Positions 17,030-26,297 of a stretch of DNA of 64,000 nucleotides are shown in pieces; positions within the stretch are counted from its first letter, which is position 1, and each line of letters starts with the position of its first letter. Made by a program: the position numbers and the translations under genes. The stretch is from Pseudomonas fragi (lineage in GTDB: Bacteria > Pseudomonadota > Gammaproteobacteria > Pseudomonadales > Pseudomonadaceae). The stretch spans positions 372,001-436,000 of the forward strand of contig NZ_CP104861.1 of the NCBI RefSeq assembly GCF_025426255.1. Direction: 5' to 3'. A model generated the notes under the pieces. That model did not search any database, was not told where the DNA came from, and worked only from the letters and a program-made list of their open reading frames with translations.

Positions 17030-18280
17030 ATGCAACGGTATTCAGGCTTCGGCCTCTTCAAACACTCCCTCAGCCACCACGAAAACTGGCAGAAGATGTG
17101 GCGCACACCGACCCCGAAAAAGGTCTACGACGTAATCATCGTCGGCGGTGGCGGCCACGGGCTGGCAACGGCCTATTACCTGGCCAAGGAACACGGCATC
17201 ACCAATGTGGCCGTGGTCGAAAAGGGCTGGCTGGGCGGCGGCAATACGGCGCGCAACACCACCATTGTGCGTTCCAACTACCTGTGGGACGAGTCGGCGC
17301 ACCTTTACGAACATGCGATGAAACTGTGGGAAGGCTTGTCCCAGGACTTGAACTACAACGTCATGTTCTCCCAGCGTGGCGTCTACAACCTGTGCCACAC
17401 CCTGCAAGACATACGCGACTCGGAGCGCCGGGTCAGCGCCAACCGCCTCAACGGCGTGGACGGTGAGCTGCTCGACGCCAAACAAGTGGCGGACGAAATT
17501 CCGTACCTCGATTGCTCAAAAAACACTCGTTACCCGATCATCGGTGCCACCGTACAACGCCGAGGCGGCGTGGCCCGTCACGATGCCGTGGCCTGGGGCT
17601 TTGCCCGCGCTGCGGATGCGCTGGGCGTGGACTTGATCCAGCAAACCGAAGTACTGGGGTTTCGCAAGGAAAACGGCGTGTGCATCGGCGTCGAAACCAG
17701 CAAGGGCTTTATCGGCGCCAAGCGCGTGGGCGTGGTCACCGCCGGTAACTCCGGGCATATGGCGCGCCAGGCCGGCTTTCGTTTGCCGATCGAATCGCAC
17801 CCGCTGCAAGCGCTGGTGTCGGAGCCGATCAAACCGATTATCGACAGCGTGATCATGTCCAACGCGGTGCACGGTTACATCAGCCAGTCCGACAAGGGCG
17901 ACCTGGTGATCGGTGCCGGGATCGACGGCTACAACGGCTACGGCCAGCGTGGCTCATACCCGGTGATCGAGCACACGATCCAGGCGATTGTAGAAATGTT
18001 TCCGGTACTGTCTCGCGTGCGCATGAACCGCCAGTGGGGCGGCATCGTCGACACCACCCCCGACGCTTGCCCGATCATCTCCAAGACCCCGGTGCCGAAC
18101 CTGTTTTTCAACTGCGGCTGGGGCACGGGTGGCTTCAAGGCTACGCCGGGCTCGGGCAACGTGTTTGCCGCCAGCCTGGCCAAAGGCGAGATGCACCCAT
18201 TGGCTGCACCGTTTTCCATTGACCGGTTCCATTCCGGCGCCCTGATCGACGAACACGGCGCTGCCGCTGTCGCCCACTAA
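17030..18280 (+). CDS. soxB: Sarcosine oxidase beta subunit
   Basis: A 416-residue flavoprotein subunit of heterotetrameric sarcosine oxidase, the site of sarcosine oxidation. A dinucleotide-binding motif [15 protein letters not shown] is centred at residues 38-52. Further family segments are [20 protein letters not shown] and the C-terminal [16 protein letters not shown]. The [20 protein letters not shown] segment carries a His, a possible covalent FMN site in this family. GGAG precedes the start at 17030. The order soxB-soxD-soxA-soxG is canonical. Confidence 0.95.
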   Translation: MQRYSGFGLFKHSLSHHENWQKMWRTPTPKKVYDVIIVGGGGHGLATAYYLAKEHGITNVAVVEKGWLGGGNTARNTTIVRSNYLWDESAHLYEHAMKLWEGLSQDLNYNVMFSQRGVYNLCHTLQDIRDSERRVSANRLNGVDGELLDAKQVADEIPYLDCSKNTRYPIIGATVQRRGGVARHDAVAWGFARAADALGVDLIQQTEVLGFRKENGVCIGVETSKGFIGAKRVGVVTAGNSGHMARQAGFRLPIESHPLQALVSEPIKPIIDSVIMSNAVHGYISQSDKGDLVIGAGIDGYNGYGQRGSYPVIEHTIQAIVEMFPVLSRVRMNRQWGGIVDTTPDACPIISKTPVPNLFFNCGWGTGGFKATPGSGNVFAASLAKGEMHPLAAPFSIDRFHSGALIDEHGAAAVAH

Positions 18281-18294
18281 CAGGAGAAACACCC

Positions 18295-18627
18295 ATGCTC
18301 CATATCTTCTGTCCCCATTGCGGCGAATTGCGCTCCGAAGAGGAATTTCATGCCAGCGGCCAGGCGCACATCCCGCGCCCGCTCGACCCCGGCGCCTGCA
18401 CTGATGCCGAGTGGGGCGATTACATGTTCTTTCGCGACAACCCTCGCGGCCTGCACCACGAACTGTGGAACCACGTCGCCGGTTGCCGCCAGTTCTTCAA
18501 TGCCACGCGTAACACCGTGACCTACGAAATTCTTGAAACCTACCTGATCGGCACCAAGCCACAGTTCACTGAACAGGCGGCGCCACTGATCACCACGGCC
18601 ACTCGCGAGCAGGGAGAAAAGGTATGA
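18295..18627 (+). CDS. soxD: Sarcosine oxidase delta subunit
   Basis: A 110-residue zinc-binding subunit. The likely zinc ligands are C6 and C9 (CPHC), H60 and C64 (HVAGC). Its stop overlaps the soxA start by 4 bp (ATGA), so translation is coupled. It is 14 bp after soxB. Confidence 0.95.
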   Translation: MLHIFCPHCGELRSEEEFHASGQAHIPRPLDPGACTDAEWGDYMFFRDNPRGLHHELWNHVAGCRQFFNATRNTVTYEILETYLIGTKPQFTEQAAPLITTATREQGEKV

Positions 18628-21600
18628 GCCAGACCCATCGCTTGCCTAATGGCGGCCGTGTCGACCGCAGCAAGGTGCTGACCTTTACGTTCAACGGTCA
18701 ACAATACAAAGGCTACGAGGGCGACAGCCTGGCCGCCGCGTTGCTGGCCAATGGCGTCGACGTGATTGGTCGCAGCTTCAAATATTCCCGGCCCCGTGGC
18801 ATCTATGCCGCCGGTGCCGAAGAGCCCAACGCGGTGCTGCAAATCGGCGCCACCGAAGCTACCCAAATTCCTAACGTGCGCGCCACGCAACAGGCGCTCT
18901 ATCAGGGCTTGGTCGCCACCAGCACCAACGGCTGGCCCAACGTCAACAACGATGTGATGGGTATTTTGGGCAAGGTCGGCGGCAAGCTGATGCCGCCTGG
19001 CTTCTACTACAAAACCTTTATGTACCCGCAGTCGTTCTGGATGACCTACGAGAAGTACATCCGCAAGGCAGCAGGCCTGGGCCGTTCGCCGACCCAGAAC
19101 GATCCCGACACCTACGACTACATGAACCACCATTGCGACGTGCTGATCGTCGGTGCAGGCCCTGCAGGCTTGGCGGCGGCTTTGGCCGCAGCGCGCAGCG
19201 GCGCCCGAGTGATCGTTGCGGATGAACAAGAAGAGTTCGGCGGCAGCCTGCTCGACAGCCGTGAAAGCCTGGACGGCAAACCAGCGATGGAATGGGTCGG
19301 CAAAGTCATCGCTGAACTCAAGGAACTGCCGAGCGTAACTCTGTTGCCACGGGCGACAGTCAACGGCTATCACGACCACAACTTTCTGACCATTCACGAA
19401 CGCCTCACCGACCACCTCGGCGATCGTGCCCCGATTGGCCAGGTGCGTCAGCGTATTCACCGGGTACGGGCCAAGCGCGTGGTGTTGGCCACCGGTGCCT
19501 GCGAGCGGCCATTGGTGTACGGCAACAATGACGTGCCGGGCAACATGCTGGCGGGCGCGGTGTCCACTTATGTACGTCGCTACGGCGTAGCGCCAGGCAA
19601 AAAAATGGTGCTCAGTACCAACAACGACCACGCCTACCGCGTCGCGCTGGATTGGCTCGATGCCGGTCAGCAGGTGGTGGCTGTGGCTGATGCGCGCAGC
19701 AACCCTCGTGGCGCGCTGGTAGAAGCGGCACGGGCCAAAGGTATCCGCATTTTGACCTCCAGCGCGGTGATCGAAACCCGTGGCAGCAAGCATGTGACCG
19801 GTGCTCGGGTGGCGGCGATTGACCTTAAATCCCTCAGTGTCGCTAGCCCCGGCGAGTGGCTGGAATGCGATCTGGTTGCGACCTCGGGCGGCTACAGCCC
19901 GGTGGTGCATCTGGCCTCGCACTTGGGCGGCAAGCCGACCTGGCGCGAAGATATTCTTGGTTTTGTACCCGGCGAAGCACCGCAAAAACGTGTGTGCGTA
20001 GGTGGCATCAACGGTGTTTACGGGTTGGGCGACAGCCTCGCCGATGGTTTTGAAGGTGGCGTGCGTGCTGCCAGCGAAGCCGGATTCAAAGCGGTCGAAG
20101 GGGTATTGCCCAAAGCCCTGAATCAGCTTCAGGAAGCCACGCTGGCGCTGTTCCATGTACCCCATGAAAAGGGCACGGCGCGGGCACCGAAGCAATTTGT
20201 CGACCTGCAAAACGACGTAACCGCCGCGGCCATTGAACTGGCAACCCGCGAAGGCTTCGAGTCGGTCGAGCACGTCAAACGCTACACCGCGTTGGGTTTT
20301 GGTACCGACCAGGGCAAGCTGGGCAACGTCAACGGGCTGGCCATTGCCGCGCGCTCGCTGAACGTGACTATCCCGCAGATGGGCACCACCATGTTCCGCC
20401 CCAACTACACGCCGGTGACCTTTGGCGCTGTAGCTGGTCGCCATTGCGGGCATATTTTCGAGCCGGTCCGCTACACCGCGCTGCAAGCCTGGCACGTCAA
20501 GCAGGGCGCCGAGTTTGAAGACGTCGGTCAATGGAAACGTCCATGGTACTTCCCGCGTAACGGCGAAGACCTGCACGCGGCGGTCAAGCGCGAGTGCCAG
20601 GCAGTGCGTGACAGCGTCGGCATTCTCGATGCTTCGACCCTGGGCAAAATCGATATTCAAGGCCCGGACGCGCGGGAATTTCTCAACCGTATCTACACCA
20701 ACGCCTGGACCAAACTCGATGTGGGCAAGGCCCGCTATGGCCTGATGTGCAAAGAAGACGGCATGGTCTTCGACGACGGTGTGACCGCGTGCCTGGCCGA
20801 CAACCACTTTGTGATGACCACCACCACCGGCGGCGCAGCGCGGGTACTGCAATGGCTGGAAATCTACCAACAGACCGAATGGCCTGAGTTGAAGGTGTAT
20901 TTCACCTCTGTGACCGACCATTACGCGACGATGACTCTGTCCGGCCCCAACAGCCGCAAGCTGCTGAGCGAAGTCACCGATATCGATCTGGACCGTGAGG
21001 CCTTCCCGTTCATGACCTGGAAGGAAGGGTTGGTGGGCGGTGTACCGGCGCGGGTGTTCCGAATCTCGTTTACCGGCGAGCTGTCGTACGAGGTCAATAT
21101 CCAGGCTGACTACGCGATGGGTGTGCTGGAGAAAATCGTCGAGGCGGGCAAGCAATACAACCTCACCCCGTATGGCACCGAGACCATGCACGTGCTGCGG
21201 GCCGAGAAGGGTTTCATCATCGTCGGCCAGGACACGGACGGCTCCATGACCCCGGACGATTTGAACATGGGCTGGTGTGTGGGCCGCACCAAACCGTTCT
21301 CGTGGCTGGGCTGGCGCGGCATGAACCGCGAAGACTGTGTGCGTGACCAGCGTAAACAGCTGGTGGGCCTCAAACCGGTCGATCCGAAACAATGGCTGCC
21401 GGAGGGCGCGCAACTGGTGTTCGACCCGAAGCAGGCAATCCCGATGACGATGGTCGGCCACGTGACGTCCAGCTATGCCCACAACTCACTGGGTTATTCG
21501 TTTGCAATGGGTGTGGTCAAAGGCGGTTTGAAGCGCATCGGCGAGCGGGTGTTCTCGCCCCAGGCCGACGGTAGCGTGATCGAGGCTGAAATCGTGTCTT

Positions 21601-21641
21601 CGGTGTTCTTCGATCCGAAAGGCGACCGGCAAAATATTTGA
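18624..21641 (+). CDS. soxA: Sarcosine oxidase alpha subunit
   Basis: A 1005-residue protein, the usual size. In order: an N-terminal ferredoxin-like 2Fe-2S-fold domain without an obvious cysteine set (GDSLAAALLANGVDVIGRSF), an NAD/FAD domain with VGAGPAGLAAALAAARSGA at about 172-190, and a C-terminal aminomethyltransferase (GcvT-like) domain from about residue 640 (LHAAVKRECQAVRDSVGILD) that binds tetrahydrofolate. It captures the methyl-derived carbon as methylene-THF. A frame of 980 codons on the opposite strand is a shadow. Confidence 0.95.
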   Translation: MSQTHRLPNGGRVDRSKVLTFTFNGQQYKGYEGDSLAAALLANGVDVIGRSFKYSRPRGIYAAGAEEPNAVLQIGATEATQIPNVRATQQALYQGLVATSTNGWPNVNNDVMGILGKVGGKLMPPGFYYKTFMYPQSFWMTYEKYIRKAAGLGRSPTQNDPDTYDYMNHHCDVLIVGAGPAGLAAALAAARSGARVIVADEQEEFGGSLLDSRESLDGKPAMEWVGKVIAELKELPSVTLLPRATVNGYHDHNFLTIHERLTDHLGDRAPIGQVRQRIHRVRAKRVVLATGACERPLVYGNNDVPGNMLAGAVSTYVRRYGVAPGKKMVLSTNNDHAYRVALDWLDAGQQVVAVADARSNPRGALVEAARAKGIRILTSSAVIETRGSKHVTGARVAAIDLKSLSVASPGEWLECDLVATSGGYSPVVHLASHLGGKPTWREDILGFVPGEAPQKRVCVGGINGVYGLGDSLADGFEGGVRAASEAGFKAVEGVLPKALNQLQEATLALFHVPHEKGTARAPKQFVDLQNDVTAAAIELATREGFESVEHVKRYTALGFGTDQGKLGNVNGLAIAARSLNVTIPQMGTTMFRPNYTPVTFGAVAGRHCGHIFEPVRYTALQAWHVKQGAEFEDVGQWKRPWYFPRNGEDLHAAVKRECQAVRDSVGILDASTLGKIDIQGPDAREFLNRIYTNAWTKLDVGKARYGLMCKEDGMVFDDGVTACLADNHFVMTTTTGGAARVLQWLEIYQQTEWPELKVYFTSVTDHYATMTLSGPNSRKLLSEVTDIDLDREAFPFMTWKEGLVGGVPARVFRISFTGELSYEVNIQADYAMGVLEKIVEAGKQYNLTPYGTETMHVLRAEKGFIIVGQDTDGSMTPDDLNMGWCVGRTKPFSWLGWRGMNREDCVRDQRKQLVGLKPVDPKQWLPEGAQLVFDPKQAIPMTMVGHVTSSYAHNSLGYSFAMGVVKGGLKRIGERVFSPQADGSVIEAEIVSSVFFDPKGDRQNI

Positions 21642-21651
21642 GTGAAGCCCT

Positions 21652-21688
21652 TTCGCGAGCAGGCTCGCTCCCACAGGGGATGTGGGAG
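21652..21688. repeat. Single REP half, family B
   Basis: TCGCGAGCAGGCTCGCTCCCACA followed by a partial TGTGGGAG. It lies between soxA and soxG without breaking the operon order. Confidence 0.75.
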
Positions 21689-21720
21689 TCAATCAACACA
21701 ACATTGCTAACGGGTGACTC

Positions 21721-22353
21721 ATGACCACAGCCAACGTATACCAACAACGCCCGGACTCGGGCGCCAAAGCCGAGTCATCGTTGCACCAGGCCAATCTCGC
21801 CGGTCTGATCGGCAAGGGCCGTAAAAACCCTGGCGTGCGGGTGCGCGAGAAAAAACTGCTGGGCCATTTGACCCTGCGCGGCGACGCCAATGACCCGGCC
21901 TTTGCCGCAGGCGTGAACAAGGCCTTGGGGCTGGAATTGCCCGTGGCCCTGAGCCTGGTGGCCAAGGACGAAACATCGCTGCAATGGATGGGGCCGGATG
22001 AGTGGTTGCTGATCGTACCCGGTGGCCAGGAGTTCGCCGTGGAACAGGCGTTGCGCGCCGCATTGGCCGGGTTGCACATCTCGGTGGTCAACGTCAGCGG
22101 CGGGCAACAACTGCTGGAGCTGAGCGGGCCAAAGGTGCGCGAAGTGCTGATGAAGTCCACCAGTTACGACGTGCATCCGGACAACTTTCCGGTGGGCAAG
22201 GCGGTGGGCACGGTGTTCGCCAAATCGCAGCTGGTAATCCGTCATACGGCCGAAGACACTTGGGAACTGCTGATCCGTCGCAGCTTTTCGGACTATTGGT
22301 GGCTATGGTTGCAGGATGCAGCGGCGGAGTATGGGTTGAACGTCGAAGCGTAA
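21721..22353 (+). CDS. soxG: Sarcosine oxidase gamma subunit
   Basis: A 210-residue subunit with a GcvT-like fold in a shortened form. Typical segments are LQWMGPDEWLLIVPGGQEFA, VVNVSGGQQLLELSGPKVREVL and WELLIRRSFSDYWWLWLQDA. It completes the SoxBDAG heterotetramer. It starts 79 bp after soxA, with a family-B REP half in the gap. Confidence 0.93.
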   Translation: MTTANVYQQRPDSGAKAESSLHQANLAGLIGKGRKNPGVRVREKKLLGHLTLRGDANDPAFAAGVNKALGLELPVALSLVAKDETSLQWMGPDEWLLIVPGGQEFAVEQALRAALAGLHISVVNVSGGQQLLELSGPKVREVLMKSTSYDVHPDNFPVGKAVGTVFAKSQLVIRHTAEDTWELLIRRSFSDYWWLWLQDAAAEYGLNVEA

Positions 22354-22374
22354 ATATGATCCTGCCTGCGCCTC

Positions 22375-22461
22375 TGTGGGAGCGGGCTTGCTCGCGATTG
22401 CAGCACCACGGTCATCCGGATGTACCGTGTTGTTTGCATCGCGAGCAAGCCCGCTCCCACA
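22375..22461. repeat. Paired REP palindromes, family B
   Basis: TGTGGGAGCGGGCTTGCTCG and its inverse CGAGCAAGCCCGCTCCCACA flank a 47-bp spacer between soxG and purU. Confidence 0.9.
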
Positions 22462-22500
22462 CAGGTCGTGTGCGTTCCAATACCCATCAAGGAGCACCCC

Positions 22501-23358
22501 ATGAGCCGCGCCCCCGACACCTGGATTCTCACCGCCGACTGCCCAAGCCTCTTGGGCACGGTGGACGCGGTCACGCGTTATCTGTTCGAACACAGTTGCT
22601 ACGTCACCGAACACCATTCCTTCGACGACCAGCGCTCGGCACGTTTCTTTATTCGGGTGGAGTTTCGCCAGCCCGACGGTTTTGACGAGCACGCCTTTCG
22701 TACAGGCTTGGCCGAACGCGGCGCGGCCTTTGGCATGACCTTTGAACTGACGCCTCCCCATCACCGGCCCAAAGTGCTGATCATGGTGTCCAAGGCCGAT
22801 CACTGCCTTAACGACCTGCTCTATCGCCAGCGCATTGGCCAGCTATCGATGGACGTGGTGGCCGTGGTGTCCAATCACCCCGATCTTGAGCCCCTGGCTC
22901 GCTGGCACGGTATCCCGTATCACCATTTTGCGCTGGACCCGGCAGACAAACCGGCCCAAGAGGCCAAGGTCTGGCAGGTGATCGAAGACACTGGCGCCGA
23001 ACTGGTGATCCTTGCGCGCTACATGCAAGTGCTGTCCCCTGAGCTGTGCCGCAAGCTCGATGGCAAGGCGATCAACATTCACCACTCCTTGCTCCCCGGT
23101 TTCAAAGGCGCCAAGCCCTATCACCAGGCCTACGAAAAGGGCGTCAAGCTGGTGGGTGCGACGGCGCACTACATCAATAACGACCTGGACGAAGGTCCAA
23201 TCATCGCTCAGGGCGTCGAGGTGGTGGACCATAGCCATTACCCCGAAGACCTGATCGCCAAGGGCCGCGACATCGAGGCCCAGACGCTGGCTCGCGGCGT
23301 GGGCTATCACATTGAGCGGCGCGTTTTCCTAAATGGAGGTCGTACCGTGGTGCTGTGA
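22501..23358 (+). CDS. purU: Formyltetrahydrofolate deformylase
   Basis: A 285-residue enzyme releasing formate from 10-formyl-THF. It has an N-terminal ACT domain (WILTADCPSLLGTVDAVTRY) and a C-terminal formyltransferase domain with the catalytic region INIHHSLLPGFKGAKPYHQA followed by GATAHYINNDLDEGPIIAQ. The ATG at 22501 follows AAGGAGC. In the sox block it would regenerate THF for continued demethylation and yield formate. A longer in-frame start was rejected because it runs into the REP pair. Confidence 0.95.
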   Translation: MSRAPDTWILTADCPSLLGTVDAVTRYLFEHSCYVTEHHSFDDQRSARFFIRVEFRQPDGFDEHAFRTGLAERGAAFGMTFELTPPHHRPKVLIMVSKADHCLNDLLYRQRIGQLSMDVVAVVSNHPDLEPLARWHGIPYHHFALDPADKPAQEAKVWQVIEDTGAELVILARYMQVLSPELCRKLDGKAINIHHSLLPGFKGAKPYHQAYEKGVKLVGATAHYINNDLDEGPIIAQGVEVVDHSHYPEDLIAKGRDIEAQTLARGVGYHIERRVFLNGGRTVVL

Positions 23359-23424
23359 GGCACCTGCAAGTTCTAAGCTGCAAGCAGCAAGTTAATCCCT
23401 CCAATAACAACAAGGGTGAATACG

Positions 23425-24624
23425 ATGGCTGACAACCGCGGTGTGGTGTACCTGGGCAATGGCCAGGTTGAAGTGCAAAGCATTCCATTCCCCAAGATGC
23501 AAAACCCTCAGGGCAAGCAGATCCACCACGGCGTGATTCTGCGGGTGGTGTCGACCAATATTTGTGGCTCCGACCAGCATATGGTGCGTGGTCGTACCAC
23601 GGCGCAAACCGGTCTGGTGCTGGGCCATGAAATTACCGGCGAAGTGATCGAGGCCGGGCGCGATGTGGAACATCTGAAGGTCGGCGATCTGGTTTCAGTG
23701 CCGTTCAACGTGGCATGCGGGCGTTGCCGCAGCTGCAAGGAACAGAACACTGGCGTATGCCTGACCGTCAACCCGGCCCGTCCCGGTGGCGCCTATGGTT
23801 ACGTGGACATGGGCGATTGGGTCGGCGGCCAGGCTGAATATGTGTTGGTGCCCTACGCCGATTTCAACCTGCTCAAGCTGCCCAACCGTGACGCTGCGAT
23901 GGAGAAAATTCGCGACCTGACCTGCCTTTCCGACATTCTGCCCACCGGTTACCACGGTGCTGTAACCGCAGGCGTTGGCCCTGGTAGCACGGTGTATATC
24001 GCCGGTGCTGGTCCGGTCGGTCTGGCGGCGGCGGCCTCGGCGCGCTTGCTGGGGGCGGCGGTGGTGATTGTCGGCGACGTGAACCCGATTCGCTTGGCTC
24101 ACGCCAAGGCTCAGGGTTTCGAAATTGCCGACCTGTCCAAAGACACACCATTGCACGAACAAATCGCCGATCTGCTGGGCGAACCTGAAGTGGACTGCGC
24201 CGTCGACGCCGTAGGCTTCGAAGCCCGTGGTCACGGGCATGACGGGGTTAAACACGAAGCACCGGCCACGGTGCTCAACTCGCTGATGGGCGTGGTGCGG
24301 GTGGCGGGCAAGATCGGGATTCCGGGCTTGTACGTAACCGAAGATCCGGGTGCTGCCGATGCAGCTGCAAAAATGGGCAGCCTGAGCATTCGCTTTGGTC
24401 TGGGCTGGGCCAAGTCCCACAGCTTCCATACCGGGCAAACGCCGGTGATGAAATACAACCGCCAACTGATGCAGGCGATCATGTGGGACCGGATCAAGAT
24501 CGCCGATATCGTAGGCGTTGAAGTGATCAGCCTGGACGACGCGCCGCGGGGTTATGGCGAGTTCGATGCGGGTGTGCCGAAGAAGTTTGTGATCGATCCG
24601 CATCGGATGTTCAGCAAGGCTTAA
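23425..24624 (+). CDS. fdhA: Glutathione-independent formaldehyde dehydrogenase
   Basis: A 399-residue zinc-dependent medium-chain dehydrogenase that oxidises formaldehyde with NAD without glutathione. Catalytic zinc ligands are visible at C47 (NICGSDQH) and H68 (GHE). The structural zinc cysteines are C98, C101, C104 and C112. The nucleotide-binding motif is YIAGAGPVGLAAAASARLLG. It consumes formaldehyde released by GbcAB, DgcAB and SoxBDAG. The ATG at 23425 was chosen; the upstream GTG adds three residues and overlaps the ribosome site. Confidence 0.94.
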   Translation: MADNRGVVYLGNGQVEVQSIPFPKMQNPQGKQIHHGVILRVVSTNICGSDQHMVRGRTTAQTGLVLGHEITGEVIEAGRDVEHLKVGDLVSVPFNVACGRCRSCKEQNTGVCLTVNPARPGGAYGYVDMGDWVGGQAEYVLVPYADFNLLKLPNRDAAMEKIRDLTCLSDILPTGYHGAVTAGVGPGSTVYIAGAGPVGLAAAASARLLGAAVVIVGDVNPIRLAHAKAQGFEIADLSKDTPLHEQIADLLGEPEVDCAVDAVGFEARGHGHDGVKHEAPATVLNSLMGVVRVAGKIGIPGLYVTEDPGAADAAAKMGSLSIRFGLGWAKSHSFHTGQTPVMKYNRQLMQAIMWDRIKIADIVGVEVISLDDAPRGYGEFDAGVPKKFVIDPHRMFSKA

Positions 24625-24640
24625 CAATTGGCAGAAAACC

Positions 24641-24787
24641 TGTAGCAGCTGCCGAAGGAACGAGGCTGCGTTCGGCTGCGAAGCAGTCGTAAAACCACAC
24701 AATGCGGTCGTTCAGATAGACCGCGATTACCGGTTTTACGAAGGCTTTGCCCTCGGACGCAGCCTCGTTCCTACGGCAGCTGCTACG
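24641..24787. repeat. Paired palindromes, family C
   Basis: TGTAGCAGCTGCCGAAGGAA with an inverted partner ending GGCAGCTGCTACG. The core GAACGAGGCTGCGTTCGG is shared with the copy at 55917. It lies behind fdhA and could end that transcript. Confidence 0.88.
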
Positions 24788-24971
24788 AGGGTTTGGTGCC
24801 TGGTACAAAACGGGGCCGCCAGTTCGCACAGCGGATGCACTGGTTTTCAATTAAGATTGCCCGCCGTTTGATCCAATAGTGGCACTTGGGAACAACTGCC
24901 GGGGTTTTGGGTCATACACATAGTTTTACCGCTCCATGGCGGGCGGTTTTTTGGTTCTAGAGGTTTGAGCG
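24788..24971 (+). other. Leader region with intrinsic terminator before the DUF2780 gene
   Basis: After the REP pair there are about 140 bp of unique DNA ending in a hairpin (ACCGC...GCGGT) and a run of six T at about 24928-24952, only 20 bp before the next gene. The terminator is too far from fdhA to be its first stop. The stretch could be a short RNA or an attenuated leader. No promoter was convincingly seen. Confidence 0.35.
24928..24952 (+). terminator. Hairpin plus T-run
   Basis: ACCGCTCCATGGCGGGCGGT then TTTTTT. The outer five base pairs are perfect and the inner part is imperfect. Confidence 0.55.
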
Positions 24972-25529
24972 ATGAATAAGTTGAGCGGCGTGGCACTGGC
25001 AACATTGATGACCGTGGCAGCGAGCCCGGTGTTTGCAGGTTTCAGCCTGAGCGACGTAGCCAACGTGGCGGCGCAAGTACAGGGTGCCAACGGGAATGGC
25101 GCGACCACCGACAAATCGGCGCAAGCCGTACAGATGCTGACCAAGGTCAACGAGCTGGGTGTAAAGCCTGAGCAAGCGGCAGGCGGTATCGGCGCGATGT
25201 TGAGCCTGGCGAAAAACCAGCTGACCTCCAGCGACTATTCCGAGCTGACCCAGCAAGTACCGGGTGTTAACAAACTGGCTGGCGCCGGTGCACTGGGTCA
25301 GTTGAGCCAGTTGGGCGGCCTGTTGGGCAAGTCCAGCGGCGTATCCGAGACCGCGACCAGCGCAGTCAGCAACGTGGCCAACACTGATCAGTTGAACGGC
25401 GCATTCACCGCGCTGGGCATGCAGGACGGCATGGTTGCCAAGTTCGCACCGGTATTGCTGGACTACTTCAAGGGCCAGAACGTCAGCACTTCGTTGCTGA
25501 GCAAGTTGGGCAGCGCCTGGGGCGTTTAA
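24972..25529 (+). CDS. Secreted DUF2780 protein
   Basis: A 185-residue protein with a signal peptide cleaved about residue 22 (VAASPVFA). The mature part is low in charge and rich in Gly, Ala, Ser and Leu, with VQMLTKVNELGVKPEQAAGG and LSLAKNQLTSSDYSELTQQV, as in the DUF2780/VcgC-VcgE family. Function is unknown; it is predicted periplasmic or secreted. AGAGG precedes the ATG by 9 nt. Confidence 0.8.
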   Translation: MNKLSGVALATLMTVAASPVFAGFSLSDVANVAAQVQGANGNGATTDKSAQAVQMLTKVNELGVKPEQAAGGIGAMLSLAKNQLTSSDYSELTQQVPGVNKLAGAGALGQLSQLGGLLGKSSGVSETATSAVSNVANTDQLNGAFTALGMQDGMVAKFAPVLLDYFKGQNVSTSLLSKLGSAWGV

Positions 25530-25571
25530 ACACTTACTGCGTGCTCTGTACTCTTTGAAGGAAATGCCTGC

Positions 25572-26072
25572 ATGAAGTCTATTCTTGCGTTGCTGTCTGT
25601 ATTGGCGCTGCCGGTGATGGCTGCCGAGCCGACCCTTTATGGGCGTTACGAATACATCAAGTTGCCAGAGATCGGCGAGACCCTTCAGGCCAAGATGGAC
25701 ACAGGCGCCCTGACCGCGTCGCTGTCGGCGAAAAATATCCAGACCTTTACCCGTGATGGTGACGAGTGGGTACGCTTTCAGCTGGCGACCGAAGGTGCGA
25801 GCAGCAAGGTGTACGAGCACAAAGTAGCGCGCATCAGCAAAATCAAAAGTCGCGCCGATGAAGACGAAGACAGGGATGTACCTGAAAGCGCCAAGCGGCC
25901 GGTAGTTGATCTGGAAATGTGCCTGGGTAACGTCAAGCGCACTGTGGAGGTCAACCTCACCGATCGCAGCAGCTTCAACTATCCGTTGCTGATTGGCGCC
26001 AAGGCCTTGCGTGAGTTTGGTGCGGCAGTGAACCCGGCACGTCGTTATACAGCGGACAAACCGGACTGCTGA
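25572..26072 (+). CDS. Retropepsin-like putative zinc protease (RimK-associated family, periplasmic)
   Basis: A 166-residue protein with a signal peptide (about 1-17). It carries the aspartyl-type motif KMDTGALTASLSA with D43-T-G-A46, and later NYPLLIGAKALREFGAAVNP. This is the PF05618 'ATP-dependent zinc protease' family, whose members look like retropepsins; proteolysis is predicted, not shown. An acidic linker (DEDEDRD) is near the middle. It follows the DUF2780 gene by 42 bp and has its own GAAGGA ribosome site. Confidence 0.75.
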   Translation: MKSILALLSVLALPVMAAEPTLYGRYEYIKLPEIGETLQAKMDTGALTASLSAKNIQTFTRDGDEWVRFQLATEGASSKVYEHKVARISKIKSRADEDEDRDVPESAKRPVVDLEMCLGNVKRTVEVNLTDRSSFNYPLLIGAKALREFGAAVNPARRYTADKPDC

Positions 26073-26084
26073 TTGCCGATTTAT

Positions 26085-26112
26085 GTGGGTGCGGGCTTGC
26101 CCGCCCCCACAG
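26085..26112. repeat. Short hairpin related to REP family B
   Basis: TGTGGGTGCGGGCTTGCCCGCCCCCACA lies between converging genes and could terminate transcripts in both directions. Confidence 0.7.
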
Positions 26113-26120
26113 ATTTGGCG

Positions 26121-26297
26121 TTAGCGTTTAAGCAACCCGCGCACACTGATCCACAGCGGAATTCCCAGGCCAATCCAGCTCAATATGTCCCAGGCGCCGT
26201 CTCCCAATAGCGCGCTGAACAATCCCGTCACACTGACGAGTCCAATCGCCAGCGGGATCGCAAATACCTTCCAGAAGTTCGACTGCCGTGGCCTCAT
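26121..26297 (-). CDS. 58-residue membrane protein downstream of the PepSY gene
   Basis: This small frame starts MRPRQSNFWKVFAIPLAIGL and has two hydrophobic segments (about 10-31 and 38-52). Its ATG overlaps the stop of the PepSY gene by 4 bp (ATGA), so the two are translationally coupled. Similar small proteins accompany PepSY proteins in siderophore loci. The function is unknown. Confidence 0.75.
   Translation of the reverse strand: MRPRQSNFWKVFAIPLAIGLVSVTGLFSALLGDGAWDILSWIGLGIPLWISVRGLLKR

Noticed and set aside
18540..21482. 980-codon open frame on the minus strand opposite soxA
   Set aside because: It is a shadow of the GC-rich soxA codon pattern. soxA has clear family motifs and the reverse frame resembles nothing recognisable. 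The same holds for long reverse frames at 2408-3784, 4415-6427 and 6315-8195.
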